A stretch of 64,000 nt of DNA from Diploptera punctata (lineage: Eukaryota; Arthropoda; Insecta; Blattodea; Blaberidae), in assembly GCA_030220185.1 (NCBI GenBank), contig JASPKZ010001598.1, positions 2,438,501 to 2,502,500 of the forward strand, given 5' to 3'. Below the pieces are notes generated by a model. That model was not told the origin of the DNA, did no database searches, and saw only the letters and a list, made by a program, of their open reading frames with translations. Positions 10,509 through 19,395 of the stretch are shown one piece after another. The position numbers and the translations under genes are program-made. Each line of letters starts with the position of its first letter. Position 1 is the first letter of the stretch.

Positions 10509-10556
10509 CACATATATATACACGCATGCACACGCGCACGCACACACACACACAGT
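10453..10556. repeat. TA then CA/CG microsatellite
   Basis: TA run continuous with the SINE-1 3' end (ATGGATATA...), passing into ACACGCACAC-type repeats. Confidence 0.95.
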
Positions 10557-10569
10557 TTCATTATGAGAA

Positions 10570-11040
10570 AAGAAACATGGCTTTTGCTAGAATGATTTTC
10601 AAATCTCGGCTTTGAGGTAAATCCCCACTCATAATAATTGTATGATTTCGGTGATTACTCCTGGTGCGACAGGCCTAGAAGGCCTTAGCTTACCAGCCGG
10701 CTGCTGGCCTCACATCCACATGTTTCAATCACAGAGGTAGATGATCATCAGCCAGTGTAGGGGTGACATGTGGTCAGCATGTCGAGTCCCCCAGCAGTAA
10801 TAGCTGGTTTTCTCAACCTTGAGTCGCTATTTATTGCAACTACCCAAATGCCTCAAGATGCTGGGTGGACACCGGTCCCATACTCGCCGAAATACCATGA
10901 CAAAATTTCTTCCCCAGTGCAGACTCGAACCAGCACAAGTCCCGTAGCTCTGCGCCAAGCTTCCTGCGTTAACCACTCCAATATCTTCCTGAATAAATTG
11001 CAATAACAAAATCAATTTGCATTCATTCAACAAATCCAAT
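10570..11040 (+). repeat. Repeat L, split by SINE-3
   Basis: Segments 10570-10652 and 10978-11040 align with 14085-14212: CGGCTTTGAGGTAAATCCCC versus CGGCTTTCAGATAAACATCC, CGATTTCGGTGA-type core, and CTGAATAAATTGCAA then TTCATTCAACAAATC. SINE-3 interrupts this copy. No coding signal; class unknown. Confidence 0.6.
10655..10977 (-). mobile_element. SINE-3 inserted in repeat L
   Basis: Minus-strand tRNA-like head with B-box GGTTCGAGTCTGC, then GGGGAAGAAATTTTGTCATG, CAGCATCTTGAGGCATTTGG and CATGCTGACCACATGTCACC. Ends at GCCAGCAGCCGGCTGG. It interrupts repeat L, so it inserted after that repeat. Confidence 0.75.
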
Positions 11041-11041
11041 G

Positions 11042-11240
11042 AAGACGGTCATGAAAGCTTCTTGTAGGAGAACCAATGGAAAGGCTTCCAGTAGGTAGGA
11101 CGAGAATAATTACGGAGAATAATATTAACCATGATTTCAAGATGGTAAATTATACAGGGAATGATTGGAAAACATTAGTTCAGGATAGGTAAGTATGGAT
11201 AGCTTTAAACTGGCGAGTCCATGGTTGAGAGTGCCAGTTA
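11042..11240 (+). mobile_element. LINE-A 3' end, degraded
   Basis: Nucleotide match to the LINE-A 3' region: GAAAGCTTCTTGTAGGAGAA, AATAATATTAACCATGATTT, TTATACAGGGAATGATTGGA, GTTCAGGATAGG and TGAGAGTGCCAGTTA. The frame is broken by several changes. Older than the 9.9 kb copy. Confidence 0.75.
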
Positions 11241-11517
11241 TCTAGTACATAGTAATTTTGTTGACTATTTAACTCATGCTCCAGATGGGAGTCGATGACG
11301 AATCACGTTTCAATGTATTTTGTTTTACAACCAATGGCAGTCGTGCTTCTCCTCGATATTTAGTGAATTCTGTTTACCAAAATAAAGGAAGCTCCTCCTT
11401 TTTAATATTCTGAACAGGTCAGAGCATTATTTTGCAGTGACTGACTGACTCTTAAACAAATACACTGTATATAACAAATAATGAACACAATCCTTCTAAC
11501 TATACATTTAACTGTGT

Positions 11518-11935
11518 TCAATAATTGTGTTTTCAAATAATGATTTTACGGAGTTGTTCTCTAAAAAAATAATTAATAACCTATAATGTTGATTACAATA
11601 TATATTTTGATGTGTTTCATTTTGTCTTCACTTGGATGCATTCTTACAATATTGCGATCATATTTGGCAATAAATAATATGATCTAGTTGCAGTGGATGA
11701 ACAAATGAAACATATCCAAACATTTCTCAATAATTGTGTTTTTAAATAATGATTTTACATTGTTTCCTAAAAAAATAATTACTAATCTATAATGTTGATT
11801 ATAACATATATTTTGATGTGTTTCATTTTGTCTTCACTAGGGTGCATTCTTACAATATTGCGATCATATTTGGCAATAAATAATATGATCTAGTTGCAAT
11901 GGATGAACAAATGAAACATAACCAAACATTTCTCA
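11518..11935. repeat. 209-bp tandem duplication inside MITE-1
   Basis: Two units, about 11518-11726 and 11727-11935, offset 209 bp. Shared landmarks are TCAATAATTGTGTTTT, AAATAATGATTTTAC, TTTGATGTGTTTCATTTTGT, ATATTGCGATCATATTTGGC and GGATGAACAAATGAAACATA. The units differ by scattered substitutions and a small indel. Other MITE-1 copies have one unit. Confidence 0.8.
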
Positions 11936-12045
11936 TTTGTTTTCAAACATCGCCGTTTAATTAAATATATACATTTTTAAAAATAACTATAGCCTATTTA
12001 AATAATGATTTGTGAGTCAACAGCCTAATTTTATTCGTTAGGCAA

Positions 12046-12484
12046 CCCCCTCAGGGGTCCTCATCTAGGGGATATGTGGATGGCGACCACAAGGTGCCCA
12101 AGCCGAGCAAAACATTTCTTCCACTTACTTGTGTTTTGCACTCTTTTAACTTTACTATCTAACCTCTCTTGGTTAACTCTTGTTTTTTCGACCCCGACGC
12201 TATTAGGGCATCCGAGGGCTAGGGAGTCTTTCCTTTCTTCCATTTCTTCTTTCCTTTATTTTCTTTTCTTCTCCAGAAAAGCCTGACCAGAGGCTATAAG
12301 ATGGCAGGCCCATCACTGGTCTTGCCTTCCTTTGGCCAGCAACCAATCGAAGGGACAATTATTATGCTTTCAAGTCTTATACGAGAATTTTCCGGAAGAA
12401 GCTGGAGGGAAAATTTTCTATAGGATCGTAACAGGCCTTGGCCTAATACTTGGAAGGAAGAAGAAGAAGAAGAAGAGACAATCC
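12046..12484 (+). mobile_element. LINE-B derivative: 5' leader joined to 3' end
   Basis: Left part (12046-12370) is non-coding and leader-like: CAACCCCCTCAGGGGTCCTC, a long pyrimidine tract ending CTTCTCCAG (about 12228-12276), then CCTGACCAGAGGCTATAAGA and CATCACTGGTCTTGCC, a block also seen at 28866 and in part near 54590. The right part (about 12385-12480) is the LINE-B 3' end, GGAAAATTTTCTATAGGATC then a GAAGAAG tail, matching 5682-5740. The RT and C-terminal domains between are absent. Inserted in MITE-1. Confidence 0.65.
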
Positions 12485-12596
12485 AAACAAGTGCCACTCT
12501 TGATTTCCAAATCCTGTAGATAACTTCGTGATTCGTGAATTTATCGATAATTTCGAAATCACTCGTGCCATTACTTATGATAATTTTATCTTGTTC

Positions 12597-12806
12597 GTAG
12601 TGGAGGGCTCGCAAGCTCTAAATGACCAGTGGAGATATGCCGATGCTACTGCAGCATTGCTACTAGAAATATTAGGCCTACCTATGCAAGACAGATCAAA
12701 CATAGTAAGTCAGGCTAAATGAGATTCCTTGGTGGAAAGAGTAGCAATCTTTCTTTGCAAAAATACAACCGCCAAGAAACCCGTACATGGTTCCACTAGT
12801 CTTAAT
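12597..12806 (+). mobile_element. LINE-A 5' leader remnant
   Basis: Aligns, with many changes, to the leader at 18300-18473 (reverse complement) and 38690-38892: CTCTAAATGACCAGTGGAGA for CTTAAATGATCCCGAGAGAT, GTGGAAAGAGTAGCAATCTT for GTCGAAAGAGTGGCGATCTT, and AAAAATACAACCGCCAAGAA. Apparently an old fragment; no 3' end is attached. Confidence 0.55.
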
Positions 12807-12906
12807 TATGACTAGGTGATCTTTTTGAAAATCGAGACATAATGATATGATAACAGTTAATTTTCGTATACTGCAATATACATTTATTGTCAGAAAATCT
12901 AAAGGT

Positions 12907-13990
12907 CAACTATAGATTGTGTTTTTACAATGGCCCAATTGATAGAAAAAAGAAAATTTAATTTACCCACGTATATAGCTTTTGTCGATTATACTAAAGC
13001 ATTTGATAGTGTAAGTAGAAGTAAATTATGGAACATACTAGAAATGAAAGGAATTCCTCAACACATTATAAGAGCCATTCAGAGTTTATATATAGAAACA
13101 AATTTTAAAATAGACTGCGGAGATAAAATTAGTAAACAAAGAATATAAATAAATCAGGGAGTAAGACAAGAGTATCCGTTGTCACCAGTATTATTTAATT
13201 TATACTTGGACCATGTCATAAATGAATGGCAAGAACAAATAAATATAAATAGTGTATTGACAACTCTGCTTTTTGCAGACGATCAAGTAATAATGACAGC
13301 ATCAGAAAATGCTTTACAACAATTCCTTTATACTTTAAATAATATCTCCCTAAAATACAATTTAAGAATATCTACATCTAAAACAAAAATATTAGCTCTG
13401 AAAGGGAAATGTGCAAGAAGAACCAAAATATTGATAAACAATGTAATTATAGACCAAGTTCAGAATTTTAATTATTTGGAATCTCATTTAGGTAATGACA
13501 GAACTTTAGATAAACACACTAAAATACAACGATTCAATTATCTATGTGGCACAATTAAACGTACTTTATTGAATAAAACTAGAAAAGAAACAGTTTTAAA
13601 ATTTTACAAAGTATTGGCAGTTCCATCTCTTATCTATGAATGTGAAACCTGGACATTAACAATGACAGATAGTAAACAAATAGAGGCTGCTGAAATGAAG
13701 GTGTTGAGAGCAATAGCAGGATACCAAAGAACCGATAAAAAGAAAAACAAAGATATAAGAACAGAACTTAATATATTTAATCTCTGTGAAAGAAAAAAAT
13801 ACTATCAAAATGCTACCTTCAGCACGTATTACGAATAAATGAACAGCGCATACCACGAAGAATGTATAATTATAAACCAAAAGGGAAAAGATTGTTGGGA
13901 AGACCATTGAAGAGATGGAAGGACCAATTCGACCTATAATGAGATCGGAACAGGCTATTGGGCTTAATCCTTGTTGTTGATGATGATGAT
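12907..13990 (+). mobile_element. LINE-B fragment with reverse transcriptase core
   Basis: Best RT in the window. Residues AFVDYTKAFDSVSRSKLW (motif A, catalytic D), then after one in-frame stop near 13146 NQGVRQEYPLSPVLFNLYLD (motif B) and TTLLFADDQVIM (motif C, FADD). The C-terminal domain follows: SLIYECETWTLTMTD, EAAEMKVLRAIAGYQRTDK. A frameshift near 13835 precedes GKRLLGRPLKRWKDQ and the GAT-repeat tail. 5'-truncated; endonuclease missing. Perfect 14-bp target duplication GAAAATCTAAAGGT at 12893-12906 and 13991-14004. Inactive, but a fairly recent insertion. Confidence 0.92.
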
Positions 13991-14039
13991 GAAAATCTAA
14001 AGGTAAAAGGATCGACCAAGATTGCGATGGGCATAACAT

Positions 14040-14212
14040 CTGAACATGAGATTCCTAGCAAAATTATGGAGAGTAAATCAAAATTTCGGCTTTCAGATAA
14101 ACATCCACTCATAATTGTGCGATTTCGGTGATTTTTGGAGAATACCTTTCTGAATAAATTGCAACAACAAACACAGTTTACATTCATTCAACAAATTCAG
14201 TGAATTTCAAGG
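14040..14212 (+). repeat. Repeat L, uninterrupted copy
   Basis: Continuous version of the sequence that SINE-3 splits at 10.6-11.0 kb. Landmarks: TTTCGGCTTTCAGATAAAC, GTGCGATTTCGGTGATTTTT, CTGAATAAATTGCAACAAC and ATTCATTCAACAAATTCAGT. Class unknown. Confidence 0.6.
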
Positions 14213-14689
14213 ACAGACTGTTCCAAATTAACATTCCGCCACTGGATTGACGGAACCAAGGGTCTAGACTGCAAATAATTGCCTCGTTAACTGAACTAAG
14301 CGACTCATGAAAATACGCCACGATGCTAATTTTAAAGACATTTGGATCATTTCCAATTCTTTTGAGGAATTGAGAAAAAAATAATTAGAAGTGTTTTGTT
14401 GTACGTCCTTGAAAGGGTTAAAAACCATGAGTCAATTTCCACGTAATGTATTTATAGAACCACATCCATTAATTTCGTCTTCGTTGAGCTGTGCAGAATG
14501 TTAGTAATAACATGCTATCACAGTTACAATATCACGCCTAATGTTTGTTGTCGACTGTCAAATCTGGAATCTTCTTCACAGCATCTCATCAATCACATTT
14601 TAAAATGAGCAAGATGATATTGCAACCACAACTTATTAATATACAGAGCGAAAAAAAAGCTCACGGATAAATACACCACAGTGAGATTA
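14213..14689. other. No recognised feature
   Basis: No coding or repeat signal recognised. Confidence 0.45.
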
Positions 14690-15419
14690 TCATAAGTATT
14701 GTCACGAGTGATTTCCAAATTATCGATAAACTCACGACTCACGAAGTGAGGAGTGAATTTATCTAGAGAATTTGGAAATCAAGAGTGGCATTTGTTAGGA
14801 CTATTTAACGAATAAAATTAAGCTGTTTACTCACAAATTATTATTTAACTATATAAAATATTTATATATTTAATGTAAACGGCGATGTTTGAAAACAAAT
14901 GAGAAACGATAGGTAGCCTACGCTTCATCTGCTTCTTTTGTTTGTCACTGCAACCAGAGCATACTATTTATTGCCAAAGGAACGCAATATTGTAAGAATG
15001 CTCTCTAGTGGAGAAAAAATGAAACACACCAAACTGTATATTAATTCATTTCTGATGTCGTATATTTTTTAGGTTGTTACCTGGGAAAAAATACATTTAA
15101 GAAAGTGCAAACAGTGGTTTCTTTTTTTGGTGGTATAATCAATTGCTACAAATGTTTTTATATTAACTCCCGCATGCGGCATGTGTTGACATTCATGCAC
15201 TATATATACAATCTGGTAGCCGTATTTCTCACCGGCTCAGTCACTGCAAAATAATGGCCAGACCTGTTCAGAATATTAAAAAGGAGGAGCCTTCTTTAAT
15301 ATGGTAATTATAACACTGATAAATATTTCGTGAAACACGACTCTGATTGGTTGTAAAACATAAATCATTGAAACGTGATTGGTCATTGACTCCCATTTGG
15401 GGCATGAGTTAAATAGTCA
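14690..15419 (+). mobile_element. MITE-1, near-complete copy
   Basis: Begins TATCATAAGTATTGTCACGA. A hairpin of about 95 bp follows (GAGTGATTTCCAAATTATCG ... GAATTTGGAAATCAAGAGTG, 14706-14792; loop ACGACTCACGAAGTGAGG). Then GACTATTTAAC (14810), an AT-rich core, AGACCTGTTCAGAATATTAA, two GATTGGT boxes, and the end GAGTTAAATAGTC (15419). The 11-mer GACTATTTAAC and the terminal GTTAAATAGTC are inverted. No ORF of note; mobilising enzyme unknown. Confidence 0.75.
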
Positions 15420-15931
15420 TAAGTAATGCCACGAATGATTTCCAAATTATCGATAAATTCACGACTCACGAAGTGAGGAGTGAATTTATCATAAGTAATG
15501 CCACGAGTGATTTCCAAATTATCGATAAATTCACGACTCACGAAGTGAGGAGTGAATTTATCTAGAGAATTTGGAAATCAAGAGTGGCATTTGTTAGGAC
15601 TATTTAACGAATAAAATTAAGCTGTTTACTCACAAATCATTATTTAACTATAGTTATTTTAAAATATTTATATATTTAATGTAAACGGCGATGTTTGAAA
15701 ACAAATGAGAAACGATAGGTACGCTTCTACTGCTTCTTTTGTTTATCACTGCAACCAGATCATACTATTTATTGCCAAAGGAACGCAATATTGTAAGGAG
15801 GAGCTTTCTTTAATATGGTAATTATAACACTGATAAATATTTGGTGAAACACGACTCTGATTGGTTGTAAAACAGAAATCATTGAAACGTGATTGGTCAT
15901 TGACTCCCATTTGGGGCATGAGTTAAATAGT
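15420..15931 (+). mobile_element. MITE-1, tandem truncated copies
   Basis: Directly abuts the previous copy. A head-only fragment (15420-15492, hairpin first arm and loop) is followed by a second head and hairpin (15493-15585) and an internally deleted body. The body jumps from GGAACGCAATATTGTAAG to GAGGAGCTTTCTTTAATATG near 15798, then ends GAGTTAAATAGTC. This arrangement suggests slippage or repeated insertion at the element end. Confidence 0.72.
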
Positions 15932-16450
15932 CTAGAGAATTTGGAAATCAAGAGTGGAAATTGTTTGGACTATTTAACGAATAAAAATTAAGCTGTTTGC
16001 TCACAAGTCATTATTTAAATATATTTATATATTTAATGTAAACGGCGATGTTTTAAAACAAATGAGAAATGTTTGACCATGATTCACTTCATCCACTGAA
16101 CTTGATCACATTATTTATTGCCAAATAGGATTGCAATATTGTAAGAGTGCACCATAATTGAGAAAAAATGAAACACATCATCAACATAGTACATTCACGA
16201 ATTTAGGCCATTTGTTGACTTGTTTCGGTCTCAAGAGAAACACAATCCAAAAGTATTTTGAGTGGACGTCCTGGTCTTCTTCTTCCTGCAGGTTGATATC
16301 TTAACATTTGTTTGGGTATTCTGTGATCTTCCATTCGATGAACATGTTGCATCCATCTTGACTTATAATCAGAAATTTTGTTTTCTAAAGATTCCATGTG
16401 TAATTCTATGAAACACATCAAACTGTATATTATAACCAACATTACAGGCT
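15932..16450 (+). mobile_element. MITE-1 copy, interrupted by LINE-B
   Basis: Third adjoining copy. Starts inside the hairpin (TAGAGAATTTGGAAATCAAG) and continues to AAATGAAACACATCA (16180). It is interrupted by a LINE-B piece and resumes with the duplicated ATGAAACACATCA then AACTGTATATTATAA. The remaining 3' part is missing. Confidence 0.72.
16181..16407 (-). mobile_element. LINE-B 3' end inside MITE-1
   Basis: Minus strand, residues ELHMESLENKISDYKSRW, MQHVHRMEDHRIPK and RPGRPLKILLD, then stop. Perfect 13-bp target duplication ATGAAACACATCA at 16168-16180 and 16408-16420, inside MITE-1. Nearly identical to the same segment at 51436-51680, so both belong to one young LINE-B subfamily. The GAT tail is short or lost here. 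Confidence 0.88.
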
Positions 16451-16489
16451 ACTAATTTATGAGCATTCTCAAACCATCAGCAAAATCCT

Positions 16490-17300
16490 ATAATTGTCAC
16501 TCATTGACATATGTAGGTAAATAAGCATAACTAAATTAGGATTGGAAGTAAATATCAATAAAACTAAATATATGGTCACACGTAGAAATTCATTATATAA
16601 TGGAAATGGACAGCTAATGACAAATGAGGGAAATTTTGAGCATGTGGCTGAATTCAAATAACTAGGAACAATAATCACAAATAGAAATGAGATGCTCAAA
16701 GAAATTAAACATAGGCTCAATTCTGGAAATGCGTGCTATTATGCATTGCAGAAACTCCTTTCAAAAAACGTTAAACCGAAAATATATAAAATTATTATTC
16801 TACCAGTTATATTATATGGATGCGATACATGCACTCTTACTTTAAGGGAGGAAAGGAGATTACAAGTATTTGAGAATAAAGTACTTAGGAAAATTTTTGG
16901 ACCAAAGAGAGATGAACAAACAGGTGAATGGAGAAGCCTGCATAACAGTGAACTACATGGTCTTTATAGGAAGCCAGATATAATAAGAACAGTTAAGTCT
17001 CGTAGACAGCGATGGGCAGGACATGTTGCACGTATGGGGAATGAAAGACTTTCATGGAAGCTTCTTGTAGGAAAGCCAGAGGGAAAACGCCCAGTTAGTA
17101 GACCAAGAATGAGGTGGGAGAATACATTAACTATGATTTGAGGGAATTAGATTATACAGGGGATGATTGGAAAGCATTAGCTCAGGATAGAGATGTATGG
17201 AGAGCTTATGTCCGCGCGGCCATGAACCTACGGGTTCGATAGTGCAAGTAAGTAAGTAAGAAATTTCCGCTAGAGAGCACCCAGTTCCTCATGACATATG
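16490..17300 (+). mobile_element. SINE-4 3' remnant split by LINE-A
   Basis: The segment 16495-16537 (CTCATTGACATATGTAGGTA, AATAAGCATAACTAAATTA) matches the SINE-4 body at 33680-33720. After the LINE-A insert, AAATTTCCGCTAGAGAGCAC (17261 on) resembles the following part of SINE-4 (CTTCCCTGTAGGGAGAGAGC at 1.9 kb). Assignment of the right part is tentative. Confidence 0.4.
16538..17260 (+). mobile_element. LINE-A 3' fragment
   Basis: Starts in the segment encoding LEVNINKTKYMVTRRNS, has one stop after NFEHVAEFK, then an open run from 16692: KHRLNSGNACYYALQKLL, PVILYGCDTCTLTLREE, GPKRDEQTGEWRSL, RWAGHVARMGNERLSWK. A one-base loss near 17121 shifts the frame before NYDLRE. The end encodes RAAMNLRVR, followed by an AGTA tail. 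RT catalytic motifs are upstream of the truncation. Confidence 0.88.
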
Positions 17301-17840
17301 TACACAGTATACAACAGTATACACCCCCCTCATTGAACTACAAAAAAGTTTTTATTCCCAAGCTTTTTATCTATATGCGAATCTTCATATATTAAATATA
17401 TAAGTAGTTATTCTCCTAAAAGGGAACATGTGTAATTTCCGGACAGAGTCCTTTATGCTTGGGGATGGCATATGGTTCACGTGTACATTGTGTCACGTCC
17501 CTAAGAATTACAGGCCTATAACATAAGGGATAACAGAATATGTAGTGTTAACCCTTGAATTGATCAAACACTATGATAATCAAGATTTTGAGTGCAGCTC
17601 TCAGGCGCTCTTTGAATACTAGCACCAATCTTAGTTATAAGTTTGAAGTGTCGGTTGGTGCTATTAATATTCTCGAAAAGTATTGGGTGCTTGTACCTGC
17701 AAGGGATAACATGTAATGTAATTATAACTAGGGGTTGCCCAGCGGTCGAAATTCGACCACAATTCATTTAATGTTGAAGGATAGCTGTTAGTGAATTTTG
17801 AAACTCCGAAACTAACAGAGATATTTCTTTCAATTTTTTA
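17301..17840. other. No recognised feature
   Basis: Unique-looking DNA; no recognised coding or repeat signal. Confidence 0.45.
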
Positions 17841-17853
17841 CCACAGATGTCTA

Positions 17854-18473
17854 ACTAACTAACTGGCACTATCGAACACGTAGGTTTATGGCCGCGCGGA
17901 CATAAGCTCTCAATACATCCCTATCTTGAACCAATGTATTCCAATCATCCCCTGTATAAACTATTTCCCTCAAATCATAGTTAATGCTATTCTCCCACCT
18001 CATTATTGATCTACCAACTGGGCGTTTTCCCTCTGGTTTTCGTACAAGAAGCTTCCATGCACGTCATTCATTCACCATTCGTGCCAAATGTCCTGTCCAT
18101 CACAGTCTACGAGATTTAATTGTTCTCATTATATCTGTCCTAACATTCCATGTTCCTAGGAACATGCCCCTATGTTTGAGCCTTTGGCATGGGTTCCCTG
18201 AAGTAGTCACCGCCCGGAGAACCGAATGGGGGACTATTTGACCTCCGGAAAATTTTACCCCAGTTGAATCCATGTCCGCATTTCTTGACGGTTGTATTTT
18301 TACGGTGAAAGATCGCCACTCTTTCGACCAAGGTACTTTTTTCGTCTGGCTTATCACCTTCGACCAGTCCGGCATGGGTAACCCTATCGGCAGCAATGCT
18401 ACCGCCGCCATATCTCTCGGGATCATTTAAGCACGCAAGCCACTCCATCACAAGGTAAAGATACCATGGAGGG
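17854..18473 (-). mobile_element. LINE-A internal-deletion derivative (5' leader + 3' end)
   Basis: On the minus strand the element starts CCTCCATGGTATCTTTACC (18473), runs through a non-coding leader of about 300 bp, and reaches a frame encoding MFLGTWNVRT, the usual opening of a LINE endonuclease domain. It then jumps (near 18140) to the C-terminal segment DIMRTIKSRRL and continues to a degraded 3' end and AGTT-type tail. Endonuclease, RT and most of the C-domain are gone. A perfect 13-bp duplication, CCACAGATGTCTA, flanks it (17841-17853 and 18474-18486), so both true ends are present. Confidence 0.85.
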
Positions 18474-18486
18474 CCACAGATGTCTA

Positions 18487-19165
18487 CCTGTTTTTTCTAT
18501 TTTTTTATTCTAATTAATTATAAAAGTTCCTTGTATTACATTTTTCAATATTTTGTCAGGTTATTCGTTGTACTTGTTGTTTCTAAATTTGCATTGGATT
18601 TTTCTGTGCTGTTAATATGTACTTTCGAGAAAAACAAATTTAACTGATTTTTCATGTTGGCGGAAATCGAGATAAATATGACAATATAAAAAATCATAAC
18701 TCATGAGCATTTTGAGTATGATTAAAAATACAATGCAATTTTAGTTCTTTGTATTCTTACAGATAACTGCTGAAAATTTCAGTTGAATAGGGCAAGAATT
18801 GCAGTGCAAGGAACTTTTTTTTTTGAATGGGCATGCGCTTGAAAAATACACTTTGAGAAAAAAGGCTACAAAGTTTTTTTCATGCTTCTGACACACGTTC
18901 AAATTTAACTGTTAAAACAAATATTCTTTTGGATATTTGTGCCAAACTGTGCCATTTTTGGTTTTTCCTTTTGTGCCTATCTTCAATAATACATCTGATG
19001 CCAATCTTTGATATATTGGTATCAATTTTGCCACTAGTTCTGGGGGAGTTTAAAAATGGCCGCGAGGGCCTTAATAATGGCGAAATAGCGATAAGTTATA
19101 TATATTTTTGGACAGGAAGCTTAGGAGAATTTTATGAGATATAAAACACAAAATGTGTGTTATGA
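18487..19165. other. No recognised feature
   Basis: AT-rich DNA. A 71-residue frame (18929-19144) shows a hydrophobic start but no recognisable family. Confidence 0.45.
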
Positions 19166-19169
19166 TCAT

Positions 19170-19395
19170 TTTTTATAGGAAGACAGATATAATAAGAACA
19201 GTTAAGCCTCGTAGACTGCTATGGGCAGGACATGTTGCACGTATGGGTAATGAAAGACGTGCATGGAAGCTTCTTATAGGAAAGCCAGAGAGTAAACGAC
19301 CAGTTAGTAGACCAAGAATGAGTGGGAGAACAACATCAACTATGATGAGGGAAGTAGATTATACAGGGAATGATTGGAAAGCACTAGCCCATGAG
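19170..19395 (+). mobile_element. LINE-A 3' fragment, both ends truncated
   Basis: Begins TTATAGGAAGACAGATATAA and encodes DIIRTVKPRRLLWAGHVAR, RRAWKLLIGKPESKRPV, REVDYTGNDWKALAH, then runs into unrelated sequence. The last 25 codons and the tail are missing, which is unusual for target-primed insertion and implies later deletion. A small loss near 19323 changes RMRWENN to RMSGRTT. Confidence 0.82.

Larger units (their letters stand above)
11255..12590 (-). mobile_element. MITE-1, split by a LINE-B derivative
   Basis: Minus-orientation MITE-1. It begins GACTATTTAACTCATGCTCC (11262 on), contains CCTTTTTAATATTCTGAACA and CATCGCCGTTTAATTAAATA, and reaches ATTTTATTCGTTA at 12042. It resumes at about 12485 with AAGTGCCACTCTTGATTTCC and the hairpin half TTATCGATAATTTCGAAATC to about 12590. 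The gap (12046-12484) is a LINE-derived insertion. Carries its own 209-bp tandem duplication. Non-coding. Confidence 0.75.

Noticed and set aside
9754..10595. Open frames rich in Tyr-Ile repeats
   Set aside because: They are translations of TA microsatellites; the only real coding remnant is LINE-A at 9887-10084.
17984..18241. Frames starting MLFSHLI..., repeated at 9.9, 23.4 and 49.3 kb
   Set aside because: Also antisense shadows of LINE-A (opposite strand of the RMRWENN region).
18170..18451. Conserved 70-90 residue frame (GGGSIAADRVTHAGLVEGDK) shared with 38658-38870
   Set aside because: I considered a host gene or small protein. It lies in the leader upstream of the GTWNVRT endonuclease start, so it is more simply the LINE-A 5' region.
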